DNA of 45,218 nucleotides from Bacteroidota bacterium (GTDB lineage: Bacteria; Bacteroidota; Bacteroidia; JABDFU01), in assembly GCA_016183775.1 (NCBI GenBank), contig JACPDY010000007.1, forward strand, positions 1 through 45,218, read 5' to 3'. Position 1 is the first letter of the stretch, and each line of letters opens with the position of its first letter. The position numbers and the translations under genes are program-made. The notes under the pieces are model-generated. The model saw only the letters and a list, made by a program, of their open reading frames with translations, had not been told where the DNA came from and made no database searches. Positions 8,988 to 18,497 of the stretch are shown here, piece by piece.

Positions 8988-11900
8988 TTATGGCGCCGAC
9001 AAGTTAACATTTATACTGCACCCGTTTTTGTCCTTAATATTGATCGTGTAAGCTCCCGGACACAACTGATTTTTGTATCTGTTTACATAACTATCCGGCC
9101 AGGTGTAAGAGTAGGGGCTTGTTCCTCCGGTGCCGGTTACCATGATCCACTCTTTGCATCCGCAGGAGGCGCAATTGGCGGTACCTTTCGTAAACTGTCC
9201 GGCAAAAGGTGGAGGTGAAATCAAAGAAGTTGTGAAAGTCGCGGTACATCCTTTTGAATCAGTAGCTGTTACAGTGTAACTGCCCGAGTTAAGGCCTGTG
9301 GCTGTGGATGTGGTTTGTCCGTTACTCCAGGTGTAAACATAAGGTGCAGTACCGTTTCCGGCTGAGGCGAATACTGAGCCGTCAGCTCCCCCGTTACAAC
9401 TTATACCTGTTGCAGTGGTTGTAAGATTTACAGCCGGATTGATCATTACTATAGCTGTTGATGTGGAAGTGCTCCCTCCGGCATCTCTTATGGTAACCGT
9501 ATAAGTAGTTGTTGCCGAAGGACACGGGCTGATGTTTTGTGTGGTTGCGCCATTGCTCCAGGAGTAGGTATATGGACTTGTTCCTCCGGAGCCGCTGGAG
9601 GTAGCTGTAGCGCAGGACCCGGGACACACAGAGCTGCCTGTAGCTGTAACTGTTGGGGCCGCGCAGTTAGTTATGTATACATTCCTTGTAACAGTTGCCG
9701 TACAACCGGCGTTAGTAACGGTATGGGTAACAGTATATGTGCCGGCAGACAAAAAAGTATAAGAAAAATTTGTAGTTGTGCCTGATACCAAACCAGGAGT
9801 GATCGACCATGAATGTGTACCAGTTGTACCGGTGTGAGTAAAAATTACTGCGGTATTTGTACATGCATTTATTTTTGATTGCGTAAATGTGGCTGATACA
9901 GGATTGGTTCCTGTGATGGTAAATATTTTTGTTTGTGAACATCCATTACCGTCCGTAACTGTTACGGTATAATTGCCTGCTACTAGTCCGTTTGTGGTTG
10001 GACCGGTTGCTCCATTGCTCCAGGTGTATAAATAAGGTGTGCTAACACCAACAGTGACAGATGCGCTGCCGGTTGTTGTACAACTATTATTTACACTTGA
10101 TGTGCCGGTGATAGGCGGATTAGGCTGGGTAATTTGTACAATCGAAAGGATCTTGCACCCATTGGCATCTGTTACAGAAACAGTATAAGTACCTGCAGTG
10201 AGGCTACCGGCAGTGGCATTTGTTCCAGCTGCAGGGGACCAGCTGTAGGTGTATGGAGCTGTTCCTCCTGTTACATTTGCTGTTGAACTGCCTGTATTTC
10301 CGCCGTAGCACTGAACATTTGTCTGCGATTGAGTAATAGCCAGGCCGCTTGGTGAGGTAATTTTTACAGTATCAGGATATGGCTTGCAATTGTAGGTCAG
10401 GGTAACATTATGTATTCCTGCACACAGGCCGGTTGCCGTTTGGGTGGTTTGTCCGTTACTCCATGAATACATTACACCTGCAGCAGCCGGGTTTCCGCAC
10501 TGAACAAACAATGAGGCCGTAGCGGTGCCATTACATGAACAGCTGGCCGGAGTTATTGCCTTTGCAATTGAGTCGGTTGCTTGTCCTGCAACATCAATGG
10601 AAGTAACAAATTTTTCGCCGCAGGCATACAGTGTTTTCCCTTTATATCCTATGGCTACATCGTGTACTGTATCCAGATTGGATGGAAGATTAATCACATT
10701 GGTTTGCACCAAAGAAGTATTGAATACCTTGATCGTTGTCTGGTATCCAACATATAATCTTTCACATGCATCTACATCTATCCCACACCAAAAAGTTTTC
10801 ACAGAGGTTCCAATGCCTCCTGCAACAATTACAGGGGGCAGAATAGCATTGCTGGTTATTAAAGCACCTGTAGTTTTATTGAATTTGGAAAGTGTATACC
10901 CATCCCACATATAAACTCCGTTGTTTCCCGCTGTCATAATATTCATTCCATTTTGAAATGAACCGGCATATCGGTTATGCGATTGCTCCGAAAATTGGTA
11001 TCCATTGTTAACGTTAAATAATGTAGGTGTAAGGGGGGGTAAGGGTAGTTTAACTAAAACATTATAGGGGATTCTAAAACAACAAGCCATATAGCAAGTT
11101 GTTCCGGCAGGGTCAATTGCAACACCGACCATATCGCGACTGCTCGATGGGGCAGCAACCACATTCAGAAAGTTGAATCCGGTTAAATTTGTATTTATTA
11201 TAGCACCCTGATAGCGCCCGGCTGTGCCCCCTGTGCCCCCTCCTCCAATTACTATCTGATCGGTGCAGGGATTCCATACAGCGCGCCAGAACTCTCTCAC
11301 ACTTCCGGCAATAGGTGCGGGAGAAAAGTAAGTTCCCATTAGTCCACCTGTTGTTGAAACTTTTTCAACGCTGCCTGCGGTACCTCCGCCTATGCCGACA
11401 ATAAAACTATTCCCGGTCACCCTGTCAACTGTAAAATCACAATACAGTGTTGTTGGAATATAGGTCCATATCAATGCCCCTACACTATTCAATTTAACAA
11501 GACGGGAACTTGTACCCGAATAAACATTTCCATTGTAATCGTAATCGATGTCCCATCCATCTGCCGTACCTCCGAATGGATTTGTGATCCAGGGGTCTAT
11601 CACAAGCGTTTTGTTTGCATCATACGAGTCGGGGAGAACGAATGATGAGCCCTGCCGCTTCAAATTAAATTTTGTGAATATTTTGCGGTCCGTTTCTCCT
11701 TCATAATAACTTACCGGTGCGTGATCAATAAAATCACCCATTTCAGTTTTTATAATTACATCACCTTCTTTACTTTCTTTAAGAGATCTTGCTCCGATGT
11801 ATATAGTTTTTACTTTTGTGACGTCTGCTCCGGGATGCACAATAACAGTATATTTTAATCCTTCTTTATCTTTTGGAAAAATATATTCCACATCAATTCC

Positions 11901-12401
11901 TGGGTAAAGATTCCGATACGTTATTTTTTTGAACACATTTGCTTCCAACGATGAGGCGGGTCCGGTGGCATAAACAAAATAGTCGGATCGTTTTTCTGAA
12001 GCCTCTATAGTCACATCGGGATTCGCTCCTTCCCACAAAATTTTAAAGTAATGTGTTTTGCGTATTTTGAAAGCTTCCTGTTCAGCTTCTTCATTTTCTT
12101 CTTTAGCATCTCTCTTTTTAGGATATTCATCATAACGGTAAGTCAAGCCCTCAGAAGTAAAATAGGCCTTAACGGCCCCCAGTTCGGCACCGTACCATAC
12201 CCTGGTATCGGATTTTAATAATGTATCGAACTGCCCACGATTCTCAATAAATACTTTTCCTTCAAAGGGATTAACTTTCCAGTTGATCTTGTGTTTTTGA
12301 GGTGGGTTGTTTTCGGAGGTGCGCGAAAAAAATGCTCCGTTCTGACCGAAAGTTGTATTCCATGAAAATAATATAACCAATACCAAATAGTTAACTTTCA
12401 T
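8988..12401 (-). CDS. SprB-repeat surface protein with PKD domain
   Basis: An intact 1,137-residue protein. A signal peptide (MKVNYLVLVILFSWNTTFGQ) is followed by the SBBP-type N-terminal domain (GKVFIENRGQFDTLL...LVIDPWITNPFGG) and a propeller-like middle region of about residues 280-640. Then come several SprB repeats (APYTYSWSPAAG...YTVSVTDANGC) and a PKD-like segment (SATFTQSKINACTNTAVIFTHTG...YTFLSAGTYTVTHTV). The end is the Cys-rich module GTANCASCGCKEWIMVTG...NRYKNQLCPGAYTINIKDKNGC. There is no classical T9SS type A tail. It is a close domain-level paralogue of the protein at 2345-6581 and shows where that gene's frame should run. By analogy with SprB it may act in adhesion or gliding at the surface. 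Confidence 0.85.
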   Translation of the reverse strand: MKVNYLVLVILFSWNTTFGQNGAFFSRTSENNPPQKHKINWKVNPFEGKVFIENRGQFDTLLKSDTRVWYGAELGAVKAYFTSEGLTYRYDEYPKKRDAKEENEEAEQEAFKIRKTHYFKILWEGANPDVTIEASEKRSDYFVYATGPASSLEANVFKKITYRNLYPGIDVEYIFPKDKEGLKYTVIVHPGADVTKVKTIYIGARSLKESKEGDVIIKTEMGDFIDHAPVSYYEGETDRKIFTKFNLKRQGSSFVLPDSYDANKTLVIDPWITNPFGGTADGWDIDYDYNGNVYSGTSSRLVKLNSVGALIWTYIPTTLYCDFTVDRVTGNSFIVGIGGGTAGSVEKVSTTGGLMGTYFSPAPIAGSVREFWRAVWNPCTDQIVIGGGGTGGTAGRYQGAIINTNLTGFNFLNVVAAPSSSRDMVGVAIDPAGTTCYMACCFRIPYNVLVKLPLPPLTPTLFNVNNGYQFSEQSHNRYAGSFQNGMNIMTAGNNGVYMWDGYTLSKFNKTTGALITSNAILPPVIVAGGIGTSVKTFWCGIDVDACERLYVGYQTTIKVFNTSLVQTNVINLPSNLDTVHDVAIGYKGKTLYACGEKFVTSIDVAGQATDSIAKAITPASCSCNGTATASLFVQCGNPAAAGVMYSWSNGQTTQTATGLCAGIHNVTLTYNCKPYPDTVKITSPSGLAITQSQTNVQCYGGNTGSSTANVTGGTAPYTYSWSPAAGTNATAGSLTAGTYTVSVTDANGCKILSIVQITQPNPPITGTSSVNNSCTTTGSASVTVGVSTPYLYTWSNGATGPTTNGLVAGNYTVTVTDGNGCSQTKIFTITGTNPVSATFTQSKINACTNTAVIFTHTGTTGTHSWSITPGLVSGTTTNFSYTFLSAGTYTVTHTVTNAGCTATVTRNVYITNCAAPTVTATGSSVCPGSCATATSSGSGGTSPYTYSWSNGATTQNISPCPSATTTYTVTIRDAGGSTSTSTAIVMINPAVNLTTTATGISCNGGADGSVFASAGNGTAPYVYTWSNGQTTSTATGLNSGSYTVTATDSKGCTATFTTSLISPPPFAGQFTKGTANCASCGCKEWIMVTGTGGTSPYSYTWPDSYVNRYKNQLCPGAYTINIKDKNGCSINVNLSAP

Positions 12402-12487
12402 TTTCCTTTGTTTTCTGTTTGAAGATAAGAAATAAAAATACTTTTGACAATTTTAGGTCCCGTAAATATAAATGTTGCAAGCTGAAC

Positions 12488-14167
12488 TTACCTGAACACA
12501 ACCAGTTTGTCCTGCCGAAGTATCGTTTCAGGTGAACGGATAACGAAATAATATATCCCGTTCATAACGCCGTTCGCTGCTAAATCAAGGAAGTTTTTGG
12601 ATTCCGCTAACTTTTTACTGCATACAAGCTGTCCCGTCATCGAATATAATCTGAACTCCACCTGTAACTGAATGTTTTGTTTTGCTTGATCGAATTCAAT
12701 TGTGATAGTTCCATTATTTGGGTTGGGATAAACCGCTAAAGAAAAATTTTCGATCAGCTTATTAATACCTGAACAGTCGTTGAGTTTAACATGAGCCGTT
12801 TTTGACGTAGTTGAACAAATTCCTTTGGTGACAATGACAGAGTAATCTCCGGTTACGGAGGCGGTATAAGATGATAATGTTGCGCCATTTACATCGGATC
12901 CATTGAGCTGCCATTGATAAGTTAAATTGTTCCCGGTTAATGCCTGCAGCTTTAATGTTGCTCCGCAGGAAACAAGTGTATCGGTGATTGAGAAAAATGC
13001 CACCGGCTTACAGGAAGAAGTATCAATCAGGTGCCAGATCTTTCCGCTCGAATTCCCGGTAAGATATAACTCTCCGGCATCATCTTCGCCAAACGCGCTG
13101 TAATCATTCTTTGTAAAGCTTCCGATGGTATCGGTTACAAATGTGCTTGTTCCTGTACGTCGTATAGACCAGATGCGTCCGCTGCAAAAGTCGGTAAAGA
13201 AATACCTGCCAAACATATTGTTGTATTGTGTTCCGCGGTATACATACCCGCCTGTTACCGAACAGCCATTGCCCGAATTATGAGGATAGTTGAAGACCGG
13301 AGAGGTATAGTTTGACAACGGTCCGCAACCGCCGGTGTTGTAGTTACTTGTAGCTTCATAACACCTCCATCCGTAATTTTCACCGCCTGGTGATGAGCCG
13401 GGCTGAAAATCTATTTCTTCATAAATATTCTGCCCTACATCCGCGATCCACATATCTGCTGTGATCCTGTCAAAACTGCAGCGCCAGGGGTTGCGCAGTC
13501 CCAGTGACCATATCTCTTCCTTAACACTTGTTTGTCCCACTAATGGATTGTCTGCCGGGATCGAGTATTTTATGCCCGTGAACGGATCAATGCGCAGCAT
13601 CTTCCCAAGGAATACATTTTTATTCTGCGCGTAATTATTGGGGTCTCCTCCACTTCCACCATCACCCTGCGAAATGTATAAATATCCGTCTTTGCCAAAC
13701 ATCATATTGCCGCCGTTGTGATTGGTATATGGCTGAGTAAATTGCAACAATATCAGTTCACTGCCCGGCAGTGCCTTATTTGAGTCAGCAGGATCAACGG
13801 AATAACGGGCAATGACAGTGTATCCGGCACTGGTGCCACCTGTATAATTCACAAAAAAATATCCGTCGGTTTTATAATTCGGACTGAAAGCGAGTCCCAG
13901 TAAACCCTGTTCATTTCCGACGGAGTTCACTTTACTTGTTATATCAAGAAATAGGGTAGGGTTCACAACCCCTGTTTTACTCATAATGCTTATTGTGCCT
14001 GATTGATTGACAACAAATAGTCTTGAATCGCTGCAATGTTTTATATCGGTCGGTCTTGTAAAACCTGAAGCGATCTGAACCGGGTAAAGTTTTGGTTTTT
14101 GAGCAACCCCGGCCAGGCAAATTATGAATAAGGCGTACGTAATATTTTTTCGGATAATGTTATACAT
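12488..14167 (-). CDS. Secreted PQQ-dependent sugar dehydrogenase-like protein with T9SS tail
   Basis: A 559-residue protein. A signal segment (YALFIICLAGVAQ) is followed by a six-bladed glucose/sorbosone dehydrogenase propeller, about residues 25-380. Family motifs include GLLGLAFSPNY, NHNGGNMMFGKDGYLYISQGDGG, IWSLGLRNPWRCSFD, WIADVGQNIYEEID and ENYGWRCYE. An Ig-like segment follows (SCGATLKLQAL...YQWQLNGSDVNG...SVIVT), then a type A T9SS sorting domain (FSLAVYPNPNNGTITIEF...YSMTGQLV...GIYYFVI). In the family this domain oxidises aldoses with PQQ and bound calcium, so it probably acts at or outside the outer membrane. PQQ biosynthesis genes are not in the window. Many such Bacteroidota proteins have unproven substrates. 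Confidence 0.9.
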   Translation of the reverse strand: MYNIIRKNITYALFIICLAGVAQKPKLYPVQIASGFTRPTDIKHCSDSRLFVVNQSGTISIMSKTGVVNPTLFLDITSKVNSVGNEQGLLGLAFSPNYKTDGYFFVNYTGGTSAGYTVIARYSVDPADSNKALPGSELILLQFTQPYTNHNGGNMMFGKDGYLYISQGDGGSGGDPNNYAQNKNVFLGKMLRIDPFTGIKYSIPADNPLVGQTSVKEEIWSLGLRNPWRCSFDRITADMWIADVGQNIYEEIDFQPGSSPGGENYGWRCYEATSNYNTGGCGPLSNYTSPVFNYPHNSGNGCSVTGGYVYRGTQYNNMFGRYFFTDFCSGRIWSIRRTGTSTFVTDTIGSFTKNDYSAFGEDDAGELYLTGNSSGKIWHLIDTSSCKPVAFFSITDTLVSCGATLKLQALTGNNLTYQWQLNGSDVNGATLSSYTASVTGDYSVIVTKGICSTTSKTAHVKLNDCSGINKLIENFSLAVYPNPNNGTITIEFDQAKQNIQLQVEFRLYSMTGQLVCSKKLAESKNFLDLAANGVMNGIYYFVIRSPETILRQDKLVVFR

Positions 14168-14263
14168 GGTAAATGGATTAGGGTGTGCATAAATATAGGA
14201 TGGGAGTATGTGATAAGCAAGGAATCTTAAATAATGTGTTTAAATCTCTATTGCTTTTCAGCT

Positions 14264-16768
14264 TTAATCCGAAGTCGCAGACATATACCCTTCCAGTTTT
14301 TTTCTTTGCCAATTGCTCAACGGCTTGGAAGCGAGATGATCGCTGATAATTTTTTTGTATTTGTTCTGTTCATAAAAATAACCCAGTGCTTCATGGGCTG
14401 GGCGGCTCAATCGGCTGTTATGGCTTAGTATAGCATCAGTTAAGTTGTCGACCATTTTTATATCAAAGTAGTTGCACTTTTTTAATGCATTCATAGCATT
14501 TACCCTTGTGCGGAATTCATAGGAATTACCGGTATATGTAACCAGCTTATCTGCATGCTGTATTTTTCCTGTAGAAGTGTATGCTATTTCCAGCCATTTT
14601 ATAGTAACATTTCTCCCGACGGTTCCTTCAACGTCTTTGGTTGCCTCAAGGTATGCTGAGGTTTTAGCAGGGTTGTAATAACATAATTTGTCCAGGGCAG
14701 AAGCAACTATTTCGTATGATGAGTCTGTAAGAAGTTTTTCAAGTTCTGTTGTCATTTCAGGAGAAGGATCAACGATCTCTTTTAACGCGGTTTTTCTTAC
14801 CTGCACATCTTTATCAGAGATCGCTTTTATAATTAGCGCCACACTTTTTGGTTCTTTGTCATTTACAAGTTGGGCAATAATTTCACTTTTGATCGCATGA
14901 AATGTTTCTTTGTTATATACTGCTGTCAGCAGTTCTCTTTTCTTTTCGATCGCGATATTTCTCATTGCCGCCACTGCGTCATACCTGTCGAGCATATAGT
15001 GGGCTTTCAATGCCTGGGCTTTCAGCATTTCAAATGGTTTATTGAAAGCAACTGATTTCAGAATATTATTGTTCGGGTCAAATAATACATAATCAATTTT
15101 TTTTTGATCAGGGTTTGAAATGGAAACCAATTCACTTTGTTTGTCGATCACCACTTGCTTTTTATCCATTGTTCCGTCACTATAATATACTTCAAACCAT
15201 ACCGGCATTTTATATAAGCCCGATGGCCTGCTGTCGCTTTTGGACAACGAAACAAAAGGATCATTCGAAGCAACCTGCAGGTTAGGACCCATAACCGGTA
15301 AGCCATTAATATTATCAAGTTCCTGTGTTTGTATCACCATAAATTGAACGGTGTTACCCATTTCCTGTAAAGTCACATTATATTTTGGTTCACCGCCTTT
15401 ATAGACCCATTCTTCCCAGAACCAATCCAATGAAAGTCCCAGCGTTTCATGAAACGCGTTGAGCAGATCCTGTGAATCAACATTGCCGTATTTGTGTTTT
15501 TCGAGATAGTATTTAACGACTTTGTTATAAGCATCTTTACCTCCCACAACATATTTTAACATGTTCAATACAAAAGCCCCTTTGGGATAATGCCGTACGG
15601 TACCTCCTTCACTGTGCGCAACCGGGAAATTATTCTTTGAAGATTCTTCGAGCGCGGAGTTCTGGGCATTTCTTCTTGCCCAGTCAAACTGATCATCACC
15701 AAAAATTTCCCGTTCAAAAAGCTGGTTGTAATAGGTGGCAAAGCTTTCCTGCAGCCAATGATGAGCCTCACTACGCGCTGTAACAAAGTCACCGAACCAT
15801 TGATGGGCCAGTTCATGCGCATTCACGCCGATATAATACCTGTCGAGATAGCCGCGCTCATCAACAAAAAAGAAGTCGCCGAATACAGTGGCAGTAGTAT
15901 TTTCCATGGCACCATACATATAATCCTGAACAGGAATCTGGGAATAGCTTTCCCAGGGGTATTTCACGCCAATCTCTTTTTCAAAGAAGTCAACCATGCG
16001 TTCACTGTATTTATAAGTGGTTTCCACCCTGTTTTCCCATTCGGGATAATAATACAAATGCATGGGTACACCTGAGGCGGACCGGGTTTCTTTAATATCA
16101 TATTTCCCGATACCCAGCATGACCAAATAGGGCGCATGCGGATGTGACATTAAGTAATGCCAGGTGAGTGTTCCGTCTTTATTATCTTTTGCACCTAAAA
16201 ATTTTCCATTAGAAAGGACTTTGTATTCTTTGTCAAATTTTACGATCAATTCAGTCGTCAATTTATCATTCATCTCATCGTAAAAGGGAATCCAATTGCG
16301 GTTGTCGGTTCCCTGCCCCTGGCTCCAGATCTGCTTCCGGCTTAAATTATTGGGATCATTCCATCCGATAAAGTTCAAGCCTTTCCGGGGACTTGCTTCA
16401 TAGGCAATAATCAGGCTGTCGGTGGTTCCCCATGTCAATGCGGGAACAGGAAAGATCGTAATAAAAGAGTTATCATTGTTATATTTTACCGGTTTGCCAT
16501 TCAGTTTGATCTCTTTAACAGTTATGTTGATGGCATCCAGTATAATTGAATCAATTTTCTGTTGCAAGGGACTAAAACGAAGGGTTGCGTTTCCCCTCAC
16601 CACTCCTTTTGCGGGATCGAATGCCAGTTCAAGCCGAAGATGTTTGAAGTCAACATTATGTTCCCTTGGAGCCAGCGCGGGATCGATCAGGTAGTTGCGG
16701 GTTTTGAGCTGTGAACGACCTGTCAGGCTGAGTATGCTGATGGCCAGCAAAAGAGTAATTTTCTTCAT
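14264..16768 (-). CDS. M1-family zinc aminopeptidase with HEAT-like C-terminal region
   Basis: An 834-residue protein with a signal peptide (ITLLLAISILSLTGRSQ). It has the M1 N-terminal beta domain, the exopeptidase motif GAMEN at about residues 286-290, and the zinc site HELAH (318-322) followed by the third ligand Glu341 (WLQESFA), i.e. HExxH-x18-E. The C-terminal half (about 590-834) consists of helical HEAT-like repeats (SDKDVQVRKTALKEIVDPSPEMTTELEKLLTDSSYEIVASALDKL). It should remove N-terminal residues from peptides in the periplasm or at the surface. The downstream sugar dehydrogenase gene lies 96 bp away in the same direction. All visible catalytic residues are intact. Confidence 0.93.
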   Translation of the reverse strand: MKKITLLLAISILSLTGRSQLKTRNYLIDPALAPREHNVDFKHLRLELAFDPAKGVVRGNATLRFSPLQQKIDSIILDAINITVKEIKLNGKPVKYNNDNSFITIFPVPALTWGTTDSLIIAYEASPRKGLNFIGWNDPNNLSRKQIWSQGQGTDNRNWIPFYDEMNDKLTTELIVKFDKEYKVLSNGKFLGAKDNKDGTLTWHYLMSHPHAPYLVMLGIGKYDIKETRSASGVPMHLYYYPEWENRVETTYKYSERMVDFFEKEIGVKYPWESYSQIPVQDYMYGAMENTTATVFGDFFFVDERGYLDRYYIGVNAHELAHQWFGDFVTARSEAHHWLQESFATYYNQLFEREIFGDDQFDWARRNAQNSALEESSKNNFPVAHSEGGTVRHYPKGAFVLNMLKYVVGGKDAYNKVVKYYLEKHKYGNVDSQDLLNAFHETLGLSLDWFWEEWVYKGGEPKYNVTLQEMGNTVQFMVIQTQELDNINGLPVMGPNLQVASNDPFVSLSKSDSRPSGLYKMPVWFEVYYSDGTMDKKQVVIDKQSELVSISNPDQKKIDYVLFDPNNNILKSVAFNKPFEMLKAQALKAHYMLDRYDAVAAMRNIAIEKKRELLTAVYNKETFHAIKSEIIAQLVNDKEPKSVALIIKAISDKDVQVRKTALKEIVDPSPEMTTELEKLLTDSSYEIVASALDKLCYYNPAKTSAYLEATKDVEGTVGRNVTIKWLEIAYTSTGKIQHADKLVTYTGNSYEFRTRVNAMNALKKCNYFDIKMVDNLTDAILSHNSRLSRPAHEALGYFYEQNKYKKIISDHLASKPLSNWQRKKLEGYMSATSD

Positions 16769-18497
16769 GTTTATATTGTTTATAGTGCCAAATTCGCCAA
16801 AAAATCCGAAGTTTCAATACGGAAATGGATGGTCGGAAGTTTTGAAGGATAAGTGGATTGTTATTTGTCGCTTTTATCGGTATGCGTTTTAAAACATATA
16901 TTTTATTAAAATCAAATGATATCCATGATGAGAAAATAAATTCACGTTCTATTTTATAGCCGTTTATTAGTTTTGGAGTGATAATATAACTGTCGTCATT
17001 GATCCACCACCAACGACCTGTATGATCTGCAAAATAATTTTTTGTACTGAATAAATACCAGCCATTGAATTCGAACCCCCCATCTATATTGCCGGGAGAA
17101 ATACGGAGCTCGTTGGTTAGATAATTTGCCGCGTTCCACCTGGCTTTATTGATGCTCAGATAATCATGTGTACTCATAACCGAAAAGCAGATCAAAGGAA
17201 CAAGGGCAATAAAGAGCCATCTTTTGTTAAATGAAAAATCAACAGATAAGGTATACATCAACAGTAGAAAAGGTAAGAGGAATAGTAAATACCGGTCATT
17301 TGCATAACTTAAACAAATCGGAGTGAGGTAAAGCATAAATATCAGGAAGAACAGATAAATGATATTCTTTGATGCGACGATTTTTTGTACAGAAAGATTA
17401 TTTATAATTGAAACTAATGCAGTATAAAAACTCAATGCTCCCATAAAATTTAATGTTATCCAAAAAAGCTTCGATGTTACGGATCCCGGCTGGAGTTCGC
17501 TTGTAATAAATCCGGTAAGAATTATCGGACCTGTCCCGGTTGGATAAAACATATTTCCGACAAAGGGAAAGATGTTTCCCGAAAGGATGACTTTTAAGGC
17601 TATTAATGCAATATAGCCTGTCAGAAATAATTTCGCCCAAAGCGACCGGAGTATTTGATGAAAATGGTGTTTATAATGGAAGATGGTTAATGGTAAAATA
17701 AACAGACCCAGTGCGATAGTGGATGTGATAAAGTAATAGGAAAAAGCTTTAAGGATTTTTATATCAGGATGGGTTATAGAATGGAGTATATGACCCGTCT
17801 GCAGGTGATAATTGCCCGGTAATATTTTTAAAGCGGTAGCAATATATTCATAGAGGAAAAGAAATATCAGATTTAAAATTAGCGGGAGAAGGCCGATGAG
17901 AAATTTATTTATTCTGTTTTCTCCGGCAATTATATATATAAAGCCAAAGGCCAGGGGTAGTACTATGCCGGTCTGCCGGTTTAGGGTTGCCAGAATCGAA
18001 AAGAAAATGAACCAAACCAGGTGGCTGATTTTAAATTGTTGTAAAAAATTCAGCATGAATAAAAAGGCTGCGAGAGTTAAAAGAACAGTAAATACATCAG
18101 GTAAAAATGTATTGCTAAGTGACAACGTTAATGGATTAAATGCGAAACATAATAAAATCACAAATCGTATAATGTCATTTACATTGAATGACTTTAAAAT
18201 TTTGTCAAACACAATAATTATAGCGATCAGCCCCGCAATTGATATGAATCTTAAAATTGTGAATGAAAACCCAAATAGTTTGGATAGACTTATTCCGGCA
18301 ATGAACTGAGGTATAAAAGGAATTGCCTGCCAATCGGAAGTTTTCCAGACCCCGGCATTTACGAATGCGGCAATGGAACTTGAGTAAGCCCAGTCATCAT
18401 TTAAGGGAAATTCACCAATCGGGTTTATGATCAATTCCGCCACTAATAGCAGAGTAATTACCGTTGCAGTATATGTTTTTCCTGTCATCTTAAACAT
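16656..18497 (-). CDS. Multipass membrane glycosyltransferase-like protein (GT39/ArnT type)
   Basis: A 613-residue protein with about 12 hydrophobic segments and the N-terminal loop motif PLNDDWAYSSSI, in the position of the catalytic acidic loop of lipid-linked glycosyltransferases of the ArnT/PMT type. It probably transfers sugar from a polyprenyl-phosphate donor in the inner membrane; the acceptor is unknown. Its start overlaps the end of the upstream membrane protein by 8 nt, suggesting translational coupling. The last 113 nt overlap the aminopeptidase gene in another frame and encode a polar tail unlike the rest. An alternative frame stops just after KRIP near 16863, so the true end may lie before the overlap if one base is wrong. 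Confidence 0.7.
   Translation of the reverse strand: MFKMTGKTYTATVITLLLVAELIINPIGEFPLNDDWAYSSSIAAFVNAGVWKTSDWQAIPFIPQFIAGISLSKLFGFSFTILRFISIAGLIAIIIVFDKILKSFNVNDIIRFVILLCFAFNPLTLSLSNTFLPDVFTVLLTLAAFLFMLNFLQQFKISHLVWFIFFSILATLNRQTGIVLPLAFGFIYIIAGENRINKFLIGLLPLILNLIFLFLYEYIATALKILPGNYHLQTGHILHSITHPDIKILKAFSYYFITSTIALGLFILPLTIFHYKHHFHQILRSLWAKLFLTGYIALIALKVILSGNIFPFVGNMFYPTGTGPIILTGFITSELQPGSVTSKLFWITLNFMGALSFYTALVSIINNLSVQKIVASKNIIYLFFLIFMLYLTPICLSYANDRYLLFLLPFLLLMYTLSVDFSFNKRWLFIALVPLICFSVMSTHDYLSINKARWNAANYLTNELRISPGNIDGGFEFNGWYLFSTKNYFADHTGRWWWINDDSYIITPKLINGYKIEREFIFSSWISFDFNKIYVLKRIPIKATNNNPLILQNFRPSISVLKLRIFWRIWHYKQYKHEENYSFAGHQHTQPDRSFTAQNPQLPDRSRAGSKGT

Noticed and set aside
2345-12000. 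CRISPR-like or tandem DNA repeat array
   Set aside because: The repetitiveness follows codon-level SBBP and SprB protein repeats; units diverge at the DNA level and there are no regular short repeats with unique spacers.
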